Positions 1 through 6,851 of a stretch of 16,807 nt of DNA are shown here, in pieces. Source of the stretch: AV2 sp035637175 (GTDB lineage: Bacteria; Verrucomicrobiota; Verrucomicrobiia; Limisphaerales; AV2); assembly GCA_035637175.1 (NCBI GenBank), contig DASPXS010000278.1, positions 1 through 16,807 of the forward strand, read 5' to 3'. The notes beneath the pieces are model-generated. The model saw only the letters and a program-made list of their open reading frames with translations, was not told the origin of the DNA and made no database searches. Each line of letters begins with the position of its first letter. Position 1 is the first letter of the stretch. The position numbers were made by a program, and so were the translations under genes.

Positions 1-482
1 TGATTGGTGAACATGTCGCCGCTGTGCAAACGGGCTGCCGCCAGAAGTTGCGCGTTCATGGCCAGTGGCGGGGCGAAGGCAATGGCATTGAATTGCGACT
101 GCAACAGGGCGAGGTCCACGCGGAAAAACTCGTAAGCGGAAAGCACGTCAGGGTCGGTTGTGCGCGCCAGGCGCACGCCTTCCGCCGGGGGATTGGCACG
201 GGAACGATTGATGAACTCCAGATAAAGCTGTTCCTCGTCCGTCGGGTCGCCGATGGAATAAAGGATTGGCCCCTCCGGCCGCGGCAGCGGTCGTTCCGGC
301 ACGGGCGCGCGAGACTGGACGGGCGGCGCCGGCGGCGGAGCCTGCGGGACCGGGCCAAATTGAATCATCGGCGTTTCATCGGCTCCGGCCCGGCCGGACA
401 TCATCGCGAAAAAAGTGGCCAGCAGCCCCGCGGTCAATTTGTTCCATCTTCGCTGTGGCCTGGTGACACGGTTTGACTTCAT
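1..482 (-). CDS. CAP/SCP-domain secreted protein, 3' end beyond window
   Basis: This is an open reading frame with no stop before the left edge, so only about the first 160 residues are visible. Residues 1-34 look like a signal peptide: a basic start (KSNRVTRPQRRWNK), then a hydrophobic run ending near GRAGA. A proline-rich linker follows (about 44-70). From residue 83, EEQLYLEFINRSRANP and later PPLAMNAQLLAAARLHSGDM match the opening of bacterial CAP (SCP/PR1-like) domains. His153 occupies the position of the first conserved CAP histidine. Between the two motifs is a roughly 35-residue insert, longer than in minimal CAP domains. The family is extracellular, and its bacterial members mostly have no defined activity. 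The ATG at 482 was chosen because it opens directly into the signal peptide. The gene is divergent from the ABC ATPase. Domain call is fairly secure; the function is unknown. Confidence 0.8.
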   Translation of the reverse strand, partial: MKSNRVTRPQRRWNKLTAGLLATFFAMMSGRAGADETPMIQFGPVPQAPPPAPPVQSRAPVPERPLPRPEGPILYSIGDPTDEEQLYLEFINRSRANPPAEGVRLARTTDPDVLSAYEFFRVDLALLQSQFNAIAFAPPLAMNAQLLAAARLHSGDMFTN

Positions 483-575
483 AATGCGCGAACGGATTGG
501 AATGTTTTGCCACTTGCCGGGCGGAACTCGGAAATGCGCGTCGGCTCCGCTCGATCGGAAGCGGTTTCGCAAATG

Positions 576-612
576 TTGTTCCAGTATAGGGCAAAAACTC
601 GCCATGCGCGAA
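576..612 (-). promoter_or_regulatory. Possible promoter for the CAP-domain gene
   Basis: On the minus strand a TATACT hexamer (588-583) resembles a sigma-70 -10 box. A poor -35 match (TTCGCG) lies about 18 bases upstream. Transcription would start roughly 90 bases before the ATG at 482. This is weak evidence based on one hexamer only. Confidence 0.2.
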
Positions 613-694
613 AAGATTTTCTACGGGTTGGAACGCGCGCGGGTGGAAACAGCGCAAGGGCCGGGTGGCGACCCGCCGGAAAGCGACGCTTCAC

Positions 695-723
695 TTTCAT
701 TTTCTTTGCCTCTCGAAATGAAA
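695..723. promoter_or_regulatory. Inverted repeat just upstream of the ABC ATPase start
   Basis: TTTCATTT (695-702) and AAATGAAA (716-723) form a perfect 8-bp inverted repeat with a 13-base spacer. It ends 19 bases before the GTG start at 743. It is AT-rich in an otherwise GC-rich region. It could be an operator for a dimeric regulator or a leader hairpin acting near the ribosome binding site; the sequence alone does not decide. Confidence 0.35.
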
Positions 724-742
724 TGACAAAGATGTCTGCCGT

Positions 743-1555
743 GTGAAACGCAAACAAAACGTCGTTCTTGAAGTCTGCGACCTGCGCCTGCGGCGCGGCC
801 GCACAACGATCCTCAATCGCGTTTCGTGGCGGGTCGAGCGGGGAGAGCACTGGGCCATCCTGGGCGCGAACGGTTCGGGCAAAACGTCGCTCCTCAGCGC
901 GCTCACCGGTTATCTGACGCCGTCCGGCGGCGAAATCGCCGTGCTCGGCCGGCGTTACGGCGAAACCGATTGGCGCGAGTTGCGCAAACAAATCGGCCTG
1001 GTCAGCTCCTCCCTTCGCCAGCTCATGTACGAAACCGAGCCGGCGCTCGAAACCATCGTCAGCGGCAAATACGCGATCATAGATTTCTGGGGCCGTGTCA
1101 CCCCGTCCGACCGCGCCCGCGCTTCGCGTATCCTCAAACAAATCGAATGCGATTATCTCGCGGAGCGGCCGTGGGCTTTTCTTTCGCAAGGCGAACGCCA
1201 GCGCGTGCTCATCGGCCGCGCGCTCATGGCCGATCCGCCGGTGTTGATTCTCGACGAACCATGCGCCGGCCTCGACCCGGTGGCCCGCGAGCATTTCCTG
1301 CAGTTCCTGAATCGCCTGGGGCGAAGACCGAACGCCCCGACCCTCCTGCTGGTGACGCACCACGTGGAGGAAATCATGCCGGTATTCGGCCACGCATTGC
1401 TGTTGAAGGCGGGCCAGGTTGTGGCTGGCGGCCGAAAACAAAATGTGCTGCGTTCGAGATTGCTTACCGCGGCATTCGGCTCGCCGGTGGCCCTGCGATC
1501 AACCAACGGTCGCTATTCGCTCATCGTGGCGCCTTCGGCGAGGGTGTTGATGTGA
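743..1555 (+). CDS. ABC transporter ATP-binding protein, ModF/YlmA-like
   Basis: This is a single nucleotide-binding domain of 270 residues. Visible motifs are Walker A GANGSGKT (41-48), signature LSQGE (147-151), Walker B VLILDEP (167-173), D-loop GLD (176-178) and the switch histidine in THH (205-207). The stretch IGLVSSSLRQ (84-93) has serines where most ABC ATPases have the Q-loop glutamine. That feature, with the following ETIVSGKYAIIDFWG segment, is what I associate with the ModF/YlmA (COG1119) group, whose transport partner is usually unknown. The last 40 or so residues are a short tail after the ATPase core. The start is GTG at 743, with no strong Shine-Dalgarno sequence. No permease or binding protein is adjacent. 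The gene ends only 7 bases from the convergent cytochrome gene. Molybdate transport should not be assumed. Confidence 0.85.
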   Translation: MKRKQNVVLEVCDLRLRRGRTTILNRVSWRVERGEHWAILGANGSGKTSLLSALTGYLTPSGGEIAVLGRRYGETDWRELRKQIGLVSSSLRQLMYETEPALETIVSGKYAIIDFWGRVTPSDRARASRILKQIECDYLAERPWAFLSQGERQRVLIGRALMADPPVLILDEPCAGLDPVAREHFLQFLNRLGRRPNAPTLLLVTHHVEEIMPVFGHALLLKAGQVVAGGRKQNVLRSRLLTAAFGSPVALRSTNGRYSLIVAPSARVLM

Positions 1556-1562
1556 AGGTCCA

Positions 1563-2528
1563 TCATTTTTTCTCTTCCTTCTTTTCCTCTTTCTTCTCGC
1601 TCTCCTCTTTCTTGACCAGCGTGTTGAGCTCGGCGCCGGTCGAGACCTCCAGGTTCGGCAAAGCGGCCTGCAATTTTTTTACGCCCGGCTCGGTCACTTG
1701 GGTCTGCCAGACGTAGAGATGTTTAAGATTGCGCAGACCTTTGAGGTGTTCCAGACCGGCGTCCGTCACCGCAGTGCCATAGAGATTCAGATAATCGAGG
1801 TTCGTCAGATTCTTCAGGTGCGCCAGGCCGGCGTCGGTGACCGCGGTCAGTTCGAGGTGCACACGGGTCAGATAGGTCAAGCCGGCGATCGCCGCCAGGC
1901 CGGCATCGCTGATCTTCGTGTTCGCGAGATTCAAATCGGTCAGGCTGGTCAGGTCCTTCAAAGACGCGATCGCGGTGTCGGTGACGCTCGTGCCTTGCGG
2001 CCGGAAATTCGCTTCCGTCCAGTGCGTGTTCATCGCAATGGGCCGGATGTCCACGCCGAGTTGGGCAAACTTCGCCGCCGCTTTCGCTTCGTTCGGGCCG
2101 GGCTTGAAATCCGCCGGCAACCCGGCCAACGGGTTCGTCGGCTCCGACGGTTTGGCCGCGGCCGTCTCCGACCACTCCGCGCCCTGGTTGATCCAGGCGC
2201 GGACCAGGTCCGTCTGCTCCTTGGTGAGCGGATCCCCTTCGTTGGGCATGATGTCGTCGTCACCCTTCGGCAGGGTGATTCGCCGATACATTTCGCTCTT
2301 CTCCGCGTTGCCGGCGACGATGACCACGCCGTCCTTGCCGCCTTTCATCGCGGCCTCTTTCGAGTCAAGCCGCAATTTGGCCTTTTGCTTCTCCGGCCCG
2401 TGGCATTTAACGCAGTTCTGTTGGAGGATCGGCTGGATCTGTTTGGCAAAATCAATTTTGTCTTCCGCGCGGGTCGGGCAGCTTGCGGCAGAGACCAGCA
2501 CAACAACAACGGCAATGAGCTTTTTCAT
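1563..2528 (-). CDS. Secreted c-type cytochrome (PSCyt1-like) fused to leucine-rich repeats
   Basis: Residues 1-21 are a signal peptide, with likely cleavage after TRA; the Cys at 17 makes a lipoprotein possible but the lipobox is poor. Residues 25-120 are a planctomycete-type cytochrome c domain. It carries one haem-binding CVKCH motif (39-43), and Met94 in DDIMPNEGDPLT is the likely distal ligand. After a linker of about 60 residues come about four leucine-rich repeats (187-290) of the TDAGLAHLKNLTNLDYLNL type. The tail is almost all Lys and Glu (306-321). In this family the domain is usually joined to other cytochrome or PSD1 modules; here LRRs take their place. It probably acts in the periplasm or at the cell surface. 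The gene lies 12 bases after the upstream LRR gene, so the two are probably co-transcribed. Electron-transfer partner unknown. Confidence 0.85.
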   Translation of the reverse strand: MKKLIAVVVVLVSAASCPTRAEDKIDFAKQIQPILQQNCVKCHGPEKQKAKLRLDSKEAAMKGGKDGVVIVAGNAEKSEMYRRITLPKGDDDIMPNEGDPLTKEQTDLVRAWINQGAEWSETAAAKPSEPTNPLAGLPADFKPGPNEAKAAAKFAQLGVDIRPIAMNTHWTEANFRPQGTSVTDTAIASLKDLTSLTDLNLANTKISDAGLAAIAGLTYLTRVHLELTAVTDAGLAHLKNLTNLDYLNLYGTAVTDAGLEHLKGLRNLKHLYVWQTQVTEPGVKKLQAALPNLEVSTGAELNTLVKKEESEKKEEKKEEKK

Positions 2529-2540
2529 AGGGGCGCGAGT

Positions 2541-3380
2541 TTAATCATTCAATCGGACTCCGAAATCTCTTAATTGGGATTTTTGCGATCCTTTCGTCGA
2601 GTTGCCTTTCAGGTAAAGATTCAAAAACGGCGCGAACCGTTTTTCGCCCGTGAAATCCTTCTTCGCCATGTTCACCAGCGGCGCCAGGTCGCGGATCCTG
2701 TTGTTTTCGAGAAAAAGATAAAAAAGGTTGGTCAACCCGTCCAACGGCGCGATGTCCGAGATCATGTTGTGGTTCAACGAAAGGGACGTCAGGCTGCCGA
2801 GGCCGCCGATGCCCGCGATGTTCCCGACGTGATTGTTGTCGAGGTAAAGCGACGCCATCCGCGGCAGTTTAACAATCGGCGCGATGTCCGCGATCTGATT
2901 GTTCGACAGGTAAAGCGAGGCGAGATTGGTCAGACTGCCGAGCGGTTTGAGGTCCTTCACCCGGTTGTTTGACAGCTCGAGGTATTGCAGCGCGCGATCT
3001 CCGGCGAGCGGCGCGAGGTCTTCAACCTGGTTGGCCGCCAGATTCAGATATTGCAACTTGCCCAGGCCTTTGAGCGGCAGAAGGCCCGCGATCCGGTTCT
3101 TCGACAGATCGAGCGACGCGAGGTTCACGCACTTCTCCAGGCCGGACAAGTCAGCTATCTCCATCCCGACGCCCTGGATGGTCGAAAGATTGGCCACATC
3201 CGCCTCCACGATCGGTTTGTCGTTGTCGCGCTTGGCGAAGACGAACCTCCGGACTGCCTGTTCCAGGTTTTTGTCTTTGAAAACGGGCGTTTCGGGAGAC
3301 GAGTCGGCGGCGGGCAGAGGTGCGGAGGTCAGCCCGAGAATGAATAGTGCCTGGGCCGCTCTCACAATGAACCTGTTCAT
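2541..3380 (-). CDS. Secreted leucine-rich repeat protein, internalin-like
   Basis: The protein has 279 residues with a signal peptide at 1-25 (FIVRAAQALFILGLTSA, cleavage near PAA). A short helical cap follows (LEQAVRRFVFA, about 39-49). About seven 22-residue repeats then run from about 75 to 240. They have the pattern LxxLxxLxLxxNxIxDIAPL, for example LYLSNNQIADIAPI. Repeats of this length and pattern are typical of internalin and other bacterial LRR proteins that bind proteins at the cell surface. There is no LPXTG motif, C-terminal anchor or membrane segment, so it is probably free in the periplasm or exported. ATG at 3380 opens directly into the signal peptide. It is the first gene of a pair with the cytochrome-LRR gene, which suggests a shared surface or periplasmic role. 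Ligand unknown. Confidence 0.85.
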   Translation of the reverse strand: MNRFIVRAAQALFILGLTSAPLPAADSSPETPVFKDKNLEQAVRRFVFAKRDNDKPIVEADVANLSTIQGVGMEIADLSGLEKCVNLASLDLSKNRIAGLLPLKGLGKLQYLNLAANQVEDLAPLAGDRALQYLELSNNRVKDLKPLGSLTNLASLYLSNNQIADIAPIVKLPRMASLYLDNNHVGNIAGIGGLGSLTSLSLNHNMISDIAPLDGLTNLFYLFLENNRIRDLAPLVNMAKKDFTGEKRFAPFLNLYLKGNSTKGSQKSQLRDFGVRLND

Positions 3381-3403
3381 ACCGGGAGCTGTGTTCGCAT
3401 CAC

Positions 3404-3528
3404 ATGGCTAGAAGCCATCTCACAAATACCGGAGCGCGGGCTTCAGCCCACTTCAATGTAGGCGAGCCGGTTGATTTTCGGCCGGTATTCGGCAATGGAA
3501 AGCTGAAGCGGCGTGAACGCCGCGCTCC
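3404..3528. repeat. REP-like palindrome cluster upstream of the LRR gene
   Basis: Three perfect small hairpins lie in a row: ATGGCT-AGA-AGCCAT (3404-3418), GGGCT-TC-AGCCC (3438-3449) and GCGGCGT-GA-ACGCCGC (3508-3523). The last two are also arranged head to head: GGAGCGCGG starts the left unit (3431) and CGCGCTCC ends the right one (3528), with TTCAGC and GCTGAA facing each other. This layout resembles paired REP units (BIMEs). No flanking direct repeat was found. The cluster lies between the LRR gene start (3380) and the lipoprotein stop (3767). No gene was found in 3381-3766; the frames crossing it are arginine- and serine-rich and lack homology that I recognise. Confidence 0.55.
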
Positions 3529-3667
3529 CTTCGCCATTTATGAGATAAGTTCTAATGACGAGAGAGAAAAGGAGTTATTGAACGAAACCGCAAGAAATTT
3601 CTCAGCCGCCGCGGTCGAACACCGGTCAACACCATTTTTCATCCCGGCGGCACAAATTTTTGGCGGT

Positions 3668-3705
3668 GGACGTCGCGCTGCGACGTCCGGTCGGCGCAGC
3701 GCGCC
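3668..3705. repeat. Two adjacent perfect hairpins downstream of the lipoprotein gene
   Basis: GGACGTCGC and GCGACGTCC (3668-3676 and 3680-3688) form a 9-bp stem with a 3-base loop. GGCGC-AGC-GCGCC (3693-3705) follows after 4 bases. They lie about 60 bases beyond the stop of the minus-strand lipoprotein gene, so they could stop transcription or protect the mRNA end. No run of T follows on the minus strand, so a classical intrinsic terminator is unlikely. They may belong to the same repeat family as the cluster at 3404-3528. Confidence 0.5.
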
Positions 3706-3766
3706 AATCTCGCCTTTTGGCTGCGGCCGCGCCGCGCCGCGTCGATCCGAGGTTGATGTGCGGCTT

Positions 3767-4471
3767 TCAACTGCCCGTTCGACGGATGCGAAACTCCGTG
3801 ATCCGCGCCCAATGCTCGGCGTGGGCGGGTCCCTGGTAAAACTGCAGGCTGATCTTCGCCTGGCCATTGGCCGGCACCGGCAGGTCACAGTGGCCCGCAT
3901 CCCGCCATTCGCTTGCGTCGGGCGCGAGAAATTGACCGCGGATTTGATCGCCCTTCACCCGAAGGCGCAGCCGCACGGAGGCGGCGTCCAGCGGAATGAT
4001 GGTGATCGTCCGCGCGCGGTCGTTCTCTTCCCGTCCCATGACGATGCTGAGCTTCCCGTCCACCAACTCCCGGCCGAGCTTCACCATGTGACCGTCATCG
4101 AAGTACCACACGAGGTCAACCTGCTCGTATTGTTCGGTGGGTTTGTTCTCGACGTTTACGGAGACCTCGATCTCGTCTTTCCTCGCGCCGGGCGCTGGCC
4201 GGACGAGCACATTTTTCGCGTCATTGGCCGGACCCCACATGTTGCCCGGCTCGATCCGCACTTCCAGCCCGCGCCCGGTCGCGCGCCAACAGTCGCGATG
4301 CTCGCGCACCCACGACCAGCCCTCGCCCAGCTTGCCGTCGAAATCGTCCTGGAACAACGCGTCGTCCGCGTGGCAGCTTGCGACGACGAGGATCATGAGC
4401 GTGAGGAGTGGCCCGATTGCGGCACAAGCCGCGCGGGGTTTATTCGTGCTGCTATCCAACAATGTTGTCAC
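3767..4471 (-). CDS. Predicted lipoprotein with beta-sandwich (DUF1349/GH43-C2-like) domain
   Basis: A hydrophobic segment, IGPLLTLMILVVASC, ends in a good lipobox (VASC), so the mature protein should be lipid-anchored. The remaining roughly 200 residues begin with DDALFQDDFDGKLGEGWSWVRE. They continue with alternating beta-strand patterns, such as VDLVWYFDDGHMVKLGREL and ISLQFYQGPAHAEHWARITEFRI. This resembles the concanavalin-like domain seen alone or at the C terminus of family 43 glycosidases (DUF1349), which often binds carbohydrate. No catalytic residues can be named. The start is uncertain: the frame is open back to a TTG at 4522, but GTG at 4471 gives a normal-length signal sequence. 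TTG codons at 4462 and 4459 are also possible. No clear Shine-Dalgarno precedes any of them. It follows the GYD gene on the same strand. Confidence 0.65.
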   Translation of the reverse strand: MTTLLDSSTNKPRAACAAIGPLLTLMILVVASCHADDALFQDDFDGKLGEGWSWVREHRDCWRATGRGLEVRIEPGNMWGPANDAKNVLVRPAPGARKDEIEVSVNVENKPTEQYEQVDLVWYFDDGHMVKLGRELVDGKLSIVMGREENDRARTITIIPLDAASVRLRLRVKGDQIRGQFLAPDASEWRDAGHCDLPVPANGQAKISLQFYQGPAHAEHWARITEFRIRRTGS

Positions 4472-4595
4472 GACTGGCGCAAACTTTCGTCGCCGTCCCC
4501 GCCCTCGCAAGCGTAATCCCAATCGAAGACCGTCGAAACGACGACGATCCTGTTTCGTTCGTTTGCAGTGGGACCGCCCTAAGTCACTTTAAGAA

Positions 4596-4883
4596 TTATT
4601 TTCCAACGATCGCATCGAATTCCTTGTCCACGAACGCAGCTAACGTTTCGGTGCTGACGTTGCCGGTGCTGGCAAGGTCGGTGAGACAATGGAGGACTTT
4701 CCTTTCATCGTCGGCGCTGAGGATGAGCACGCCGTCGTAGGCGCCCATCGTCCAATATTGGCCTTCAATTTTCACGCCGGCCCGGGCGGCGGCTTCGTCG
4801 AACGCGTGCGCGCGCGCTGTGGATTTCCTGATGTCCTTGGCGCCCTGCGCGGTGAATTTGATCAGACTGATGTAACGTGCCAT
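4596..4883 (-). CDS. GYD-domain protein
   Basis: This small cytoplasmic protein of 95 residues covers the whole GYD domain. The opening MARYISLIKFTAQGAKDIRKS, the central GQYWTMGAYDGVLILSADDE and the closing TETLAAFVDKEFDAIVGK match the family pattern, with GAYD in place of the usual GxYD. GYD proteins have a ferredoxin-like alpha/beta fold and no established reaction. A good Shine-Dalgarno (AAGGA, 8 bases before the ATG) supports the start at 4883. A TTGACC hexamer at 4992-4987 with a poor -10 match at 4970-4965 might be its promoter. The ALDH gene is upstream on the same strand, but the MITE-like element lies between them, so joint transcription is uncertain. Confidence 0.85.
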   Translation of the reverse strand: MARYISLIKFTAQGAKDIRKSTARAHAFDEAAARAGVKIEGQYWTMGAYDGVLILSADDERKVLHCLTDLASTGNVSTETLAAFVDKEFDAIVGK

Positions 4884-5010
4884 AGGGTGGTCCTTTCGTG
4901 ATTGAGAGGTTTATCTCAGTTTTGACTGCCTGGTTCTATTCCATACTCCAGGGGTCCCGGTTATTCTTTAGCATTCCTTGCGCCTTGGTCAACCCGAAGC
5001 CGTGCACAGG

Positions 5011-5149
5011 GGACTTCACCCAGGGTGAGTTCAAGAATCGTCGCAAGAGCCGTAGCCGCCGAGGTTACGAGGCGGAAGTGTTTTTCGCGCCAAAATCCGC
5101 CTCCTCACGTCGGCGGCTACCATTCTTGAACTCACCCTCGGACTTCACC
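5011..5149. mobile_element. MITE-like palindromic element (119 bp) with 10-bp direct repeats
   Basis: The same 10 bases, GGACTTCACC, occur at 5011-5020 and 5140-5149 and flank a 119-bp palindrome (5021-5139). The ends of the palindrome are a perfect 17-bp inverted repeat (5022-5038 with 5122-5138). Further in, GTAGCCGCCGA (5052-5062) pairs with 5110-5120, and AGGCGGA (5070-5076) pairs with 5096-5102. TTTT (5081-5084) can pair with AAAA (5092-5095) near the loop. A 13-base bulge occurs on the left arm only. There is no coding capacity, so any movement would need a transposase from elsewhere. The right direct repeat contains the TGA stop of the ALDH gene. The structure fits a non-autonomous insertion with target duplication; it may also serve as a 3' hairpin for the ALDH transcript. 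Confidence 0.75.
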
Positions 5150-6581
5150 GCCTGGCGGCCTGCTCCGGCGGCACCTGGAACGCCCGCGCGCGGAAGAGGA
5201 AGTCCACGATATTCCCTTCGTGCGGCTGGAGCCAGTTCAGTTGAGTCGTCGGGATCGGGCCGAGATTGAGGCGATCGATGTTGGTCGCGTCGAGGAGCCG
5301 GCGTTCCCATTTTTTGTCGCTGGTGATGGCGGTGCAGACGAGGGTCGGCCCGATCTTATCGATCATCTCGGCCTGCGAACATTGCACCACGGTCACGTAC
5401 GGGAACATGTACTCGGTCCGGGCAATCCTGCGTTCCGGCGCGTCGCACTGGATCACCCAGGGACGGAGATAGGCGCAGCGTTCCTTCTCGACCAGGCGGG
5501 AGCCGAACCGGGCGGTCATATCGGTCACGCCGTCCTCCTTCATCTTGTCGAGGATGGAAGCGTGGATCGCCTGGGCCTGGCCTGCCACAGTGAACGCAGC
5601 GAGGCCGGCGCCGGGATCGTCGGGCGGTCGGGCGTCGATGGGTCCGAGTCGCTCGGCCAGCGCCTGGGCGATTTCTTTGGTGTGACGCGAGGCCCAGACG
5701 CCGGAACAGTTGATGCAACCGCGGCCGCTGTTCAGATAGACGCTGTCCACCATCAGGTCGAGATACTTTTCCCATTGGTCCACGACGTCGTCGCCCAGCA
5801 GGATTTTGCTGAAGCCGGGGCCGTGAACCTGCACGCGCGGGTTGCCGTGATAGCGTTGCACGGTCTCCGTGCTGCCGAAAATTTTAACGCGCGGACAGCG
5901 GTTCACTACTTCGGCGCCCATTTCGCCGCCGCCCGGATAGATGCTGATGGCTTCGCGCGGGACGCCCGCCTGGAAAAAGGCTGCGGCCATGCGATAGGGA
6001 GTCCAGGGCTCCTGCGGACCGGGCTTGAGCACGAGGCCGATTTGCATCGGGATGACCGGCAACCAGAGGGTGTGCACGCCGGGGGAGTTGGACGGCAGGA
6101 CCAGGCCGAGCACCGGCGACTGCGCCTGGTAACTGACGATGACCCCGCGCGATTCCATGCCGTAACCGCGCGTGAGCGTCTCCAGGTCGAGGCCGCGCGT
6201 GAGGCAGTCGAGGATGCGCTCCATGTTGGAGAGCACGAAATGGTTTTTCGACATGTTGGCCCTGCACATGTGTTCGGGCAGGCCGGTCGAGGCGGACTGC
6301 TGGCGTGCGAAATCGGCGGGCGATTGCTCGCCGTCGCCCATCGGCAACGTGGCGTCCTGGTACAGTTCGCCCGCCTTTTTCATTATATCCACCAGTTGAC
6401 GAATCGGGATTTCCTGGAGCGCGTCGCGGGCGTGTTGCGACTTTTTCATGTCTTTGGCGAGCAGGCCGGGATTGGCCTGGCTGACCTGCGCGAGGGTTTC
6501 GCCGGTGACGAAGTGGACCACCTTGTCGAGTTCGAGGCTTTCGTAAGGTTGCCCCCAACGGAGGACGGGAATCTTGACCAT
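5145..6581 (-). CDS. Aldehyde dehydrogenase superfamily protein, atypical
   Basis: The protein has 478 residues if it starts at the ATG at 6581, or 494 if at 6629. I prefer 6581 because the conserved region begins there (MVKIPVLRWGQPYESL) and neither ATG has a good Shine-Dalgarno. ALDH-fold motifs, numbered in the 494-residue form, are: LPSNSP with Asn181; LKPG with Lys202 (nucleotide binding); FGSTE (251-255); NSGRGCINCSG with Cys305 as the probable nucleophile; and Glu406 in RTEYMFPY. The usual ELGG general-base Glu is absent, and this position reads VHGPGFSK (268-275). Loss of this Glu is typical of CoA-acylating members (MmsA, AdhE/PduP types), so an acyl-CoA reaction is possible but only inferred. 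Probably cytoplasmic. The substrate is unknown and no pathway genes are adjacent. A palindromic element follows the stop codon directly. Confidence 0.8.
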   Translation of the reverse strand: MVKIPVLRWGQPYESLELDKVVHFVTGETLAQVSQANPGLLAKDMKKSQHARDALQEIPIRQLVDIMKKAGELYQDATLPMGDGEQSPADFARQQSASTGLPEHMCRANMSKNHFVLSNMERILDCLTRGLDLETLTRGYGMESRGVIVSYQAQSPVLGLVLPSNSPGVHTLWLPVIPMQIGLVLKPGPQEPWTPYRMAAAFFQAGVPREAISIYPGGGEMGAEVVNRCPRVKIFGSTETVQRYHGNPRVQVHGPGFSKILLGDDVVDQWEKYLDLMVDSVYLNSGRGCINCSGVWASRHTKEIAQALAERLGPIDARPPDDPGAGLAAFTVAGQAQAIHASILDKMKEDGVTDMTARFGSRLVEKERCAYLRPWVIQCDAPERRIARTEYMFPYVTVVQCSQAEMIDKIGPTLVCTAITSDKKWERRLLDATNIDRLNLGPIPTTQLNWLQPHEGNIVDFLFRARAFQVPPEQAARR

Positions 6582-6851
6582 AATATTTGTCCGAATACTG
6601 TTTCTGGCGACTGTGGCCAGTGATGACATTGGTCACATTGGGACGAGCAGGGGCAAGAAAATTCTTCTTGGAATCCATCAGACTGAATGCCTGTTCCCGG
6701 GGATGGGCCAGGATTCGTTTTGCTTGCTTTTGTCCACGCGTTCGGCCATGATCCCGTGGCGCTGGGGGGCGCGGAAAGTAATGATGCCGGCCGCAGAAAC
6801 AATTTTTGACAATGGCACGAAGCTGAAACCGCCACATCACAGAGTTCCGAA

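Noticed and set aside
479..1441. Long minus-strand frame (320 codons) opposite the ABC ATPase
   Set aside because: It lies antisense to a gene with complete ABC motifs, is rich in Arg and Ala, and shows no domain. GC-rich coding DNA often leaves the opposite strand open.
3404..4516. 370-codon plus-strand frame over the repeat region and the lipoprotein gene
   Set aside because: It starts in the palindrome cluster and runs antisense to the lipoprotein; no recognisable domain.
4898..5269. 123-codon plus-strand frame over the MITE-like element
   Set aside because: It runs through a palindromic element and the ALDH 3' end; no coding signs.
5220..6623. 467-codon plus-strand frame opposite the ALDH gene
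   Set aside because: Antisense to an enzyme with clear ALDH motifs; composition (His, Arg, Gly, Asp) is typical of a shadow frame.
6806..6834. TTGACA hexamer as a promoter for the tandem-receiver gene
   Set aside because: No acceptable -10 sequence at 16-18 bases spacing.
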